From Promethearchaeota archaeon (GTDB lineage: Archaea > Asgardarchaeota > Lokiarchaeia > Sigynarchaeales > SOKP01), in contig WJKD01000380.1 in NCBI GenBank assembly GCA_014729315.1, positions 1 to 5,296 of the forward strand: DNA of 5,296 bases, given 5' to 3'. Positions 1 through 5,296 of this stretch are shown in pieces; positions within the stretch are counted from its first letter, which is position 1, and the number at the start of each line of letters is the position of its first letter. A program made the translations under genes and the position numbers. The notes under the pieces are model-generated. The model saw only the letters and a program-made list of their open reading frames with translations. It searched no databases and was not told where the DNA came from.

Positions 1-1298
1 CAGCTCCTTTATCCATAGTTAAGGAAAAAGATAAAGAAAACTATCTTGATCTAGCATTTGAAGCAGATATGGCAAAAATACAAAATAATAAAACTCCAAC
101 AAAAGGAAATATAGGTGCATTTGTAAAATTTGATGGCTCCGACGTCCAAACACTCTCCTCTACATCTGAAATTGAGTACCATCATAGTCGTCCCCAAAAT
201 GATAGAGGATTAGGGCATACACAAGAAAATAATGGCGAGTTTTTCCAATTCAGTGTTTTAAAGCCCAAACAGTATTTTAAAAGCAGAATAATCGGGAAAT
301 ACAAATATTTGAAATTATTGCAAAAGATTTTGGATCAGCAAGATATATTTTATTTAGGAAAGTCCAAAACTGCTCAGTATGGTAAATGTAAAACAGAAAG
401 CAAGTTGGAGAAACTAATTGTTAATAAACAAATAATGTGGAATGCAGGCGAACAGCTTATTATTACACTTGTATCTGATATGATTTTAAAAAATGAATAT
501 GGGTACTATGAGCCAAATCCTGAAATCTTAAAAAATGAAATTGCTCAAACAATAAAAATTGAATCTTCCTCTATTGAATTGACAAAAACAAATTTCCTTA
601 AATATAAACTCATCGGAGGTTTCAAGGGCATTTGGAACATGCCCGGGATTCAGGTAAATGCATTAGCAGCAGGAAGCGTAATAGTTCTTAAAAACGGAAG
701 TGGACAATCAGTAGATATTACAGATTTAGAACTTAATGCCTTTGGAAATAAAAAAGAAGAAGGATTTGGACGTATCAAATTGAATTGGCATGGAAAATCT
801 CATTTAAGTATTCCTGAGAAGGCAAAAACAGAATACGAATATCCAGATAAGTTGGATGCATCAGCTTATTTGATAAAATTGATTCTTACCAACAGAATCA
901 AAGATAAACTAAAAAATCAAGCTGTTAAATCGGCTGATAAAGTTAAGAATGAGAATAAAATACCTGCCAATTCATTTATTGGAAGGTTAATCCAAATGAT
1001 AAATAATTCTAAAAAATTTAGAGAGTTAAATGAAAATTTATCATCCCTAAAAGATACTGCTAGCAAACATCTGAAAAAAATCGATGATAATTTATTTATT
1101 TCAAATTCAGAAATAGATATTAACTCCTTTAAATTTAAAATTGATAATCTAAAAGATAAAAATCCCACTCTTTTAAATTTACTGAAAGCAGCAGATATTA
1201 ATGAAGATTTTTACGAACATGATATCTTCCAAATCTACAAATCTTATTCATTACACTATTTATCAATTCTAAGATTACATAATAGAAAGGAGGCTTAA
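1..1298 (+). CDS. csx10: Csx10 (type III-D Cas5-like RAMP), 5'-truncated by window edge
   Basis: This is the C-terminal part of a Csx10-family RAMP protein. In the family's role it acts as the Cas5-like subunit that holds the 5' handle of the crRNA in a type III-D effector. The frame is open from base 3 (first full codon) with no stop. The ATG at 69 has no Shine-Dalgarno, so it is internal rather than the start. The first residues (APLSIVKEKDK) match the stretch that follows the N-terminal RAMP strand in Csx10, so about 100 or more residues are missing. Visible family motifs are HHSRPQNDRGLGH (180-218), GKSKTAQYG (357-383), GGFKGIWNMP (615-644) and the RAMP glycine-rich loop EEGFGRI (about 756-776). 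From about 858 the protein becomes a Lys-rich, helix-prone tail of about 145 residues that could be a Cas11-like domain. It ends in RKEA, one base before the next ATG. The family call is firm. Whether the full gene is a plain Csx10 or a Cas7-Cas5-Cas11 fusion cannot be told here. Confidence 0.88.
   Translation, partial: APLSIVKEKDKENYLDLAFEADMAKIQNNKTPTKGNIGAFVKFDGSDVQTLSSTSEIEYHHSRPQNDRGLGHTQENNGEFFQFSVLKPKQYFKSRIIGKYKYLKLLQKILDQQDIFYLGKSKTAQYGKCKTESKLEKLIVNKQIMWNAGEQLIITLVSDMILKNEYGYYEPNPEILKNEIAQTIKIESSSIELTKTNFLKYKLIGGFKGIWNMPGIQVNALAAGSVIVLKNGSGQSVDITDLELNAFGNKKEEGFGRIKLNWHGKSHLSIPEKAKTEYEYPDKLDASAYLIKLILTNRIKDKLKNQAVKSADKVKNENKIPANSFIGRLIQMINNSKKFRELNENLSSLKDTASKHLKKIDDNLFISNSEIDINSFKFKIDNLKDKNPTLLNLLKAADINEDFYEHDIFQIYKSYSLHYLSILRLHNRKEA
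1286..1293 (+). promoter_or_regulatory. Ribosome binding site for the Cas7-2x gene
   Basis: AAAGGAGG lies 6 nt before the ATG at 1300, inside the last codons (RKEA) of csx10. It fixes the start of the next gene and implies translational coupling across a one-base gap. It is part of a 19-nt block repeated exactly at 3131-3149. Confidence 0.85.
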
Positions 1299-1299
1299 T

Positions 1300-2592
1300 A
1301 TGTCAAGAGATAACATTCTTAAAAGAATATACATAAAAGGAAAACTTAAGCTTATTTCTCCTCTAATTATTGGTTGTGGAGAAGACGAAAATACTGATAT
1401 TGACCTGATGAGAGATGGAGAAGGTAATCCTTTTATACCAGGTTCATCGATAGCTGGCGCAATCCGGCATTATCTGGAGGAGCACATAGAAGAATCGAAT
1501 GGATTAATAGACACTGTTTTTGGGAAACATGGGAAGGAATCGCGTCAAAGCTTAATCCGGTTTTATGATGCAAAATTGATGACAGACGATGCTCAAATTT
1601 CAATTCGAGATGGTTTAGAATTGGATAAAATTACTAAGACTACAATTAAAGGGGCAAAATATGATTATGAAATTTTAGAACCTGAGCAATATTTTGAATT
1701 TAGGATAGAATCAGTTATCAGGGAAAACAACAGCAGCCAAATAAAAGAGATAGAAAATCTAATATATTATGCATTAGCCTTTTTGAAAGATGAACGACTC
1801 TCATTCGGCGCTAAAACGAGGCGAGGCTTTGGAAAAGTCACTATTGAAAATGAAAAAGTTCTGAATTTAAGCATGGAAAACAAAGACGCTATTCAGACTT
1901 GGATTAACTTCAGTTGGGGTATGGTTGATAAAGGAGTTAATATTTCTTCACTTCAACACAATATTTTACAATTATCAAAAAATAACACGGAAGTTATTAA
2001 AGCAAGCTTTTTTATTCCATATTCAATATTGATTAGACATTATGCAACTGGCTCTTCTGAGGCTGATTCAGTGCATTTGACTTCAAGAGGACTACCGATT
2101 ATTCCAGGAACTTCTTGGAATGGCGCTATCAGGCATGGAATATACAACATTTTAAACGAGTTGGGAAAAGACGATAAATTTGAAGAAATTAAAAATACAC
2201 TTTTTGGTTTCGTAAAAGAAAATACACAAGAGGCTTGTGCTTCAAGGATTAGCATAAGGGAATCTGTGATATCTGATGGTGAATTTTTAAATTATACGCG
2301 TAACCGAATTGATCGATTTACGGGTGGAGTTGTTGATTCTGCTTTATTTGAGGAGAAACCACACTATAATGGTAGAGTCGATTTGCAGATATCAATTAAA
2401 AAAGCTCAGAAGTGGGAAATTGGCTTACTTTTATTAGCATTGAAAGATATTGGAAATGGAATTCAACCGATTGGTGGTGCAGCAAACATCGGTCGCGGAA
2501 TATTGGACTTGGAATCGATAAATATCCAGAATGAATCTGAATATTTAAAAGCCTTAGGAAAAAAAATGGAGGGTAACAATAATGAACTTTAA
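1300..2592 (+). CDS. Double-RAMP Cas7 (Csm3-like x2, Cas7-2x)
   Basis: The 430-residue protein contains two Csm3/Cas7-type RAMP domains in tandem, about twice a normal Csm3. Domain 1 covers about residues 8-185. It has an IIGCG turn (23-27), D33 in the loop before IPGSSIAGAIR (46-56), SIRDG..LD..T (101-113) and the glycine-rich loop GAKTRRGFGKV (170-180). Domain 2 covers about residues 232-408. It has D256 before IPGTSWNGAIR (268-278), the thumb-like motif RIDRFTGGVVDSALFE (336-351) and GGAANIGRG (392-400). Aligned by eye on the IPGSS motif, D33 and D256 both fall at the catalytic Asp position known for Csm3, so both halves may cut target RNA. The protein would form two adjacent backbone segments on the crRNA. 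It starts one base after csx10 with a strong ribosome binding site, and its end overlaps csx19 by 11 nt. This arrangement is characteristic of III-D2/III-Dv effectors. Confidence 0.9.
   Translation: MSRDNILKRIYIKGKLKLISPLIIGCGEDENTDIDLMRDGEGNPFIPGSSIAGAIRHYLEEHIEESNGLIDTVFGKHGKESRQSLIRFYDAKLMTDDAQISIRDGLELDKITKTTIKGAKYDYEILEPEQYFEFRIESVIRENNSSQIKEIENLIYYALAFLKDERLSFGAKTRRGFGKVTIENEKVLNLSMENKDAIQTWINFSWGMVDKGVNISSLQHNILQLSKNNTEVIKASFFIPYSILIRHYATGSSEADSVHLTSRGLPIIPGTSWNGAIRHGIYNILNELGKDDKFEEIKNTLFGFVKENTQEACASRISIRESVISDGEFLNYTRNRIDRFTGGVVDSALFEEKPHYNGRVDLQISIKKAQKWEIGLLLLALKDIGNGIQPIGGAANIGRGILDLESINIQNESEYLKALGKKMEGNNNEL
2567..2573 (+). promoter_or_regulatory. Ribosome binding site for csx19
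   Basis: TGGAGGG lies 8 nt before the ATG at 2582, within the 3' end of the Cas7-2x gene. It supports a start that overlaps the upstream stop (2590-2592). Its sequence context differs from the other two cas junctions. Confidence 0.75.
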
Positions 2593-3145
2593 TAAAATTA
2601 AATCAAAAACAAAACCAATCCATTTAGACCAAAATACCTCGCTATTAAATTTTATTATTGAGGAATCAAAAGAGTTGAGTGGGGATGTATTTTTAATTTT
2701 ATACAATCACAATAGCATTGAAATCGGCTTGATTCACAATAATATAATTGAAAATATAAATCCTAAATTGTTATCTACCAATCTCGTAAAGGAATTCCGG
2801 GTATTTTCTGAAAATGGCGAATTATATGGATGGAAACAAAACAACCAATTGAAATACCGCTTTAGAATTGACGACAAAAATGGCGAAGACGCGGAAGTCT
2901 ACGATGAATATCATTATATGTGGGGCAATAAGATAAATGACAATAATACTATTTTCGAAGAAAACAGAGGTATGGAGATGCGCCTTCCATTTTCAGTTAA
3001 TAATATTTCGCTACCATTAAAATTCAAAGTTCGAAATTATTATCATTTCGATGAAAATCGCATCATTCAATTTCATGATGCACGTTTGATTCATTTTGCT
3101 GATTCAAATGGTAAAGCCATTAATATAGAGAGAAAGGAGGCTTAA
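2582..3145 (+). CDS. csx19: Csx19 (TIGR03984 family), type III-D accessory subunit
   Basis: The 187-residue protein matches the pattern I know for the Csx19/TIGR03984 family, which occurs in type III-D operons. Recognisable blocks are VKEFRVFSENGELYGW (69-84), YMWG (112-115), the acidic ENRG segment (127-130) followed by a short RLPF strand, VRNYYHFDE (150-158) and DARLIHF (166-172). There is no signal peptide, membrane segment or known catalytic motif. In III-D complexes Csx19 is reported as a structural subunit; its exact task is not readable from sequence. It overlaps the end of the Cas7-2x gene by 11 nt and ends, like csx10, in RKEA followed one base later by the ATG of the next Cas7 gene, so it sits firmly inside the operon. 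The length is typical, so it looks intact. The assignment rests on remembered family patterns and position; an unrelated small protein is unlikely. Confidence 0.82.
   Translation: MNFNKIKSKTKPIHLDQNTSLLNFIIEESKELSGDVFLILYNHNSIEIGLIHNNIIENINPKLLSTNLVKEFRVFSENGELYGWKQNNQLKYRFRIDDKNGEDAEVYDEYHYMWGNKINDNNTIFEENRGMEMRLPFSVNNISLPLKFKVRNYYHFDENRIIQFHDARLIHFADSNGKAINIERKEA
3133..3140 (+). promoter_or_regulatory. Ribosome binding site for the TIGR03986-family Cas7
   Basis: AAAGGAGG lies 6 nt before the ATG at 3147, embedded in the last codons of csx19. The surrounding 19 nt (3131-3149) are identical to the csx10/Cas7-2x junction at 1284-1302. Confidence 0.85.
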
Positions 3146-3146
3146 T

Positions 3147-5087
3147 ATGGCTAATTATGAAACCGGGAATAATACTTTTGTAAATCCTTACAATTTTATC
3201 TCACTTGATGAAAATTGCTCTAAAGGCATTGATTATAAAACTCAGAAACTGAAAGGCAAATTAACTGGCTGGTTAGTATGTAGCCTGGAAACTAAGACTC
3301 CTATATTTATCCCAAACACGACGAAAGTGTTTGAAGATAATAATAAAATTAGAAGCATGGATTTTTTCTCATATAAAAACCTGGCTGGGATATCTGCGAA
3401 CAATTTAAATGAAATAAAAAAACCAAAACCTGTAATACCCGGAAGTGAGATTCGAGGAACAATTCGATCAGCTTACGAGGCAGTAACAAATTCCTGTTTA
3501 TCGACAATAGATGATAATAAAGCTTTATATAAAAGAGTGCAAAGCCCAGCGAAATCCGGACAGTTGGTATTTCAACAAAATAAGTGGCAAATAATCGAAT
3601 GCAATAGATGCCGTTTACCAAAACATTGGGTTGACATTGATGACAATCAAATAAATATCAATGGCGATAATTATCAGGAAGGACAGGAGGTATTTGTAAG
3701 TATAAATTATGATTCTTATAAAATTAATGAAATTTACAAAAATCAAAAACGAGGGTTAAAAAAGGGGTACTTGCACATTGGCGAATATAACGAAAATAAA
3801 AATTATGAAAGTGTATTTTTACATAAATTTGATCGAAGAAGTGGAAAAATTCGAATAAAGGATATTGATCAAAAATTAATACCTGAAATATTAAATGGAT
3901 TAATTATAAACATATTAATGTATCGATCAAAAATAAATCAAACTCCTGAACACGGCAAGTATTTGCACGTGGATTATGGAAAAATGAGAACTATTTCAGA
4001 TATCGTGAATGAATTTAAAAACAATAAAAATGAAATTAACTTATTTAACAAAAAATTAAAAGAAAAATATCCTGATGTTTTCAACTATCTTAATGGTGCG
4101 CTTATCAATTTTGTTCATCATTATACAAGTGGAAGATTCTATCTATCGCCTGCAGCAATAGGTCGAGAAGTCTTTTTTAATCAGCTTAATGAAATAATTC
4201 ATAGTTATGAACCATGTAATAGAGTCAATAATCTATGCAACTCCTGTGCATTGTTTGGGTTAGCTGGCGAAAAAGATGCTGCTTGTTCTAGAATTAGATT
4301 TACTGATGCAATTTCACTTGAAAATTATGACTATCTTGATTCTATCACATTAAAGGAATTATCCTCACCTAAATTAAGTGCTACCGAATTTTACCTTTTT
4401 AAACCAGATAATGCTCATTTATGGAATTATGATTATGCAGTAAATTGGAATTCGAATCGATATGGTATTCCTGGCTATTCCCCTCAAATTCGAGGCCGCA
4501 AATTCTATTGGCATCAAAAATTCACTGAAGAGCAAAGGCCATATCCATGGGAGAATCAAAGTGAAGCTACTGAGCGCAATGTGCATGTAAGACCACTTAA
4601 ATATGGCAAATTTAAATTCAAAGTATATTTTAACAATATAACCGATGAAGAGCTTAACCAATTATTATGGACCCTGGAATTAGGCGGAAAAGGTTCTCAT
4701 GCGCATAAAATCGGTATGGGTAAGTCCATTGGATTAGGAAGTATACAAATCAAGGTGGATAAGATTAAAAAACGAGTTTTACATATTGTTGATAAAGAAG
4801 TAATTTATGATTTTGAAGAAATTGATAAACCGGAGTATTCGGATGTTGAAGCTCAATTGCGAGAAAAAACAGATGCAATTGACGAATTTTTAAAAATTAC
4901 AAATTATGATGATGCACCAAATAATATTAGCTATCCATATAATGACGGAGATGAGAAAAAAACTTATGAATGGTTCGTAGCAAATAAAAGAGCAGAGCAA
5001 GGAACAGGAACATCGCCTGTTATTAATAAAACTCTGCCCAAAATCACTGATGATAATGTAGGATTACCAACCTATAGAGAATGTTAA
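3147..5087 (+). CDS. Large Cas7 with insertion, TIGR03986-family RAMP protein
   Basis: The 646-residue protein is a TIGR03986-family CRISPR RAMP, nearly three times a normal Cas7. It opens with the family signature FVNPYNFISL (11-20). The first RAMP strand is followed by an IPGSEIRGTIRSAYE motif (97-111). The core resumes with SGRFYLSPAAIGRE (328-341), CALFG...ACSRIRFTDA (367-388), YSPQIRGRKFYWHQ (444-457) and the glycine-rich loop GGKGSHAHKIGMGKSIGLG (513-531). Between about 120 and 325 lies a long extra region with a CNRC pair (152-155). A second cysteine set, C357, C364, C367 and C380 (CX6CX2CX12C), looks able to bind zinc. The C-terminal tail of about 110 residues contains the family's SYPYND and EWFVANK blocks. 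By analogy with III-Dv effectors it would be the Cas7-insertion backbone subunit on the crRNA. D72, in MDFF, lies upstream of the IPGSE loop, but I cannot say that it is catalytic. It is the last gene before the terminator and appears intact. Confidence 0.88.
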   Translation: MANYETGNNTFVNPYNFISLDENCSKGIDYKTQKLKGKLTGWLVCSLETKTPIFIPNTTKVFEDNNKIRSMDFFSYKNLAGISANNLNEIKKPKPVIPGSEIRGTIRSAYEAVTNSCLSTIDDNKALYKRVQSPAKSGQLVFQQNKWQIIECNRCRLPKHWVDIDDNQININGDNYQEGQEVFVSINYDSYKINEIYKNQKRGLKKGYLHIGEYNENKNYESVFLHKFDRRSGKIRIKDIDQKLIPEILNGLIINILMYRSKINQTPEHGKYLHVDYGKMRTISDIVNEFKNNKNEINLFNKKLKEKYPDVFNYLNGALINFVHHYTSGRFYLSPAAIGREVFFNQLNEIIHSYEPCNRVNNLCNSCALFGLAGEKDAACSRIRFTDAISLENYDYLDSITLKELSSPKLSATEFYLFKPDNAHLWNYDYAVNWNSNRYGIPGYSPQIRGRKFYWHQKFTEEQRPYPWENQSEATERNVHVRPLKYGKFKFKVYFNNITDEELNQLLWTLELGGKGSHAHKIGMGKSIGLGSIQIKVDKIKKRVLHIVDKEVIYDFEEIDKPEYSDVEAQLREKTDAIDEFLKITNYDDAPNNISYPYNDGDEKKTYEWFVANKRAEQGTGTSPVINKTLPKITDDNVGLPTYREC

Positions 5088-5107
5088 CTGATATTATTAT
5101 CTGTAAG

Positions 5108-5146
5108 GAAAAATGCCATGTGTTTTGCTAATACATGGCATTTTTC
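5108..5146 (+). terminator. Rho-independent terminator of the cas operon, probably bidirectional
   Basis: A perfect 14-bp inverted repeat (5108-5121 with 5133-5146) encloses an 11-nt loop. The stem core is ATGCCATGT, flanked by five A on the left and five T on the right. It starts 21 bases after the stop of the last cas gene. Because the A-tract becomes a T-tract on the other strand, it could also stop transcription coming from the right. Confidence 0.88.
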
Positions 5147-5154
5147 GATATAAC
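5125..5154 (+). promoter_or_regulatory. Possible sigma70-like promoter for the downstream gene
   Basis: TTGCTA (5125-5130) and TATAAC (5149-5154) are 18 nt apart, ahead of the ATG at 5175. The -35 box lies in the terminator loop. AT-rich DNA gives such matches often, so this is only a candidate, but some promoter is needed here because the terminator separates the gene from the cas operon. Confidence 0.25.
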
Positions 5155-5160
5155 CTAAAC

Positions 5161-5165
5161 AAGGA
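5161..5165 (+). promoter_or_regulatory. Weak ribosome binding site for the downstream gene
   Basis: AAGGA lies 9 nt before the ATG at 5175. It is shorter than the cas ribosome binding sites but well placed, and it supports this start. Confidence 0.5.
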
Positions 5166-5174
5166 CAAAAAACC

Positions 5175-5296
5175 ATGAACACCCCTCTCTCTCAAAACCT
5201 CCAAAACAAATCTCTCCGCACTGAATTCAAAATTCGCGGGCTGGATCCGTTTGAGGTGATTAATGGGGCGCCGGAGGATGTTGAATTGGAGAATCG
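5175..5296 (+). CDS. Unidentified protein, N-terminal fragment cut by window edge
   Basis: An open frame starts at ATG 5175 and runs to the right edge without a stop (40 full codons). The product begins MNTPLSQNLQNKSL and continues with FKIRGLDPFEVINGAPEDVE. I do not recognise it. There is no obvious signal peptide or membrane helix in this short part, and the motif content does not resemble a Cas protein. GC is about 48% (59 of 122 bases), well above the cas genes, and codon choice shifts to CTC, CCG and GGG. This suggests it belongs to the host backbone or to a different module. It follows a terminator and has its own AAGGA ribosome binding site, so it is probably an independent unit. That it is coding is an inference from the start context and the open frame only. 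Confidence 0.55.
   Translation, partial: MNTPLSQNLQNKSLRTEFKIRGLDPFEVINGAPEDVELEN

Noticed and set aside
69..71. ATG at 69 as the start of csx10
   Set aside because: No Shine-Dalgarno lies upstream, the frame is open to base 3, and the residues before it fit the Csx10 family, so the gene starts to the left of the window.
917..1168. Minus-strand ORF of 83 residues inside csx10
   Set aside because: It is the antisense of a Lys/Asn-rich coding region, which reads as Leu/Phe/Ile-rich. There is no ribosome binding site or recognisable domain. The same holds for the minus-strand frames at 2040-2255, 3349-3621 and 4419-4661.
1290..1302. Frameshift or split gene at the one-base gap between csx10 and the Cas7-2x gene
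   Set aside because: A strong ribosome binding site, a fresh ATG and a complete first RAMP strand after it show a normal coupled start. The same arrangement recurs at 3133-3149.
3598..3630. CNRC pair as an independent zinc finger
   Set aside because: Only two cysteines and one nearby histidine (H160) are present, too few to claim a zinc site from sequence alone. It is mentioned only as a feature of the insertion.
1..5087. Type III-E single-chain effector (gRAMP/Cas7-11)
   Set aside because: The RAMP domains are split over separate genes with clear stops and ribosome binding sites, so this is a multi-subunit III-D effector, at most an intermediate form.
1..5296. CRISPR array
   Set aside because: No regularly spaced direct repeats of 25-40 nt occur. 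The only exact repeat noticed is the 19-nt gene-junction block, which falls at gene boundaries.

Overview
The window is a compact, one-direction operon of type III CRISPR-Cas effector genes, followed by a strong terminator and the start of an unrelated gene. Four tightly packed + strand genes fill roughly 1-5087. They are the 3' part of a csx10 (Cas5-like, possibly Cas5-Cas11 or larger) gene, a double-RAMP Cas7 gene (two Csm3-like domains in one chain), csx19 (TIGR03984 family), and a large Cas7 with extra domains (TIGR03986 family). This set is the hallmark of subtype III-D, and in particular of the III-D2/III-Dv type of effector known from Synechocystis. There, Cas7 subunits have begun to fuse, on the route towards the single-chain III-E (gRAMP/Cas7-11) effectors. 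No Cas10, Cas6, adaptation gene, ancillary nuclease or CRISPR array lies in the window, so those would have to be outside it. The cut left edge of csx10 shows that the operon continues upstream.

Layout. Bases 1-1298 hold the csx10 C-terminal part, open at the left edge. Bases 1300-2592 hold the Cas7-2x gene, and 2582-3145 hold csx19, overlapping it by 11 nt. Bases 3147-5087 hold the Cas7-with-insertion gene. Each internal gene has a good Shine-Dalgarno sequence buried in the end of the gene before it, so the four are almost certainly co-transcribed and translationally coupled. Two of the three junctions, both leading into a Cas7-type gene, are identical over 19 nt. A 14-bp perfect hairpin with a T-run (5108-5146) closes the operon and could work in both directions. 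A new ORF starts at 5175 with much higher GC and runs off the right edge. I could not identify it.

How the genes work together (inference from the families). The Cas7 domains (two in the second gene, one in the fourth) would coat the crRNA as the backbone and cut bound target RNA through aspartates in the Cas7 loop. Csx10 would cap the 5' handle of the crRNA, and Csx19 is a subtype-specific accessory subunit. Cas10, if present upstream, would provide signalling or DNase output.

Organism. The cas genes are AT-rich (roughly one third GC by sampling lines), use ATG starts, and have AAAGGAGG-type ribosome binding sites. The gene after the terminator is about 48% GC. This fits a bacterium that carries the cas cluster as a compositionally distinct, probably transferred block. 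The sequence alone does not support a phylum.
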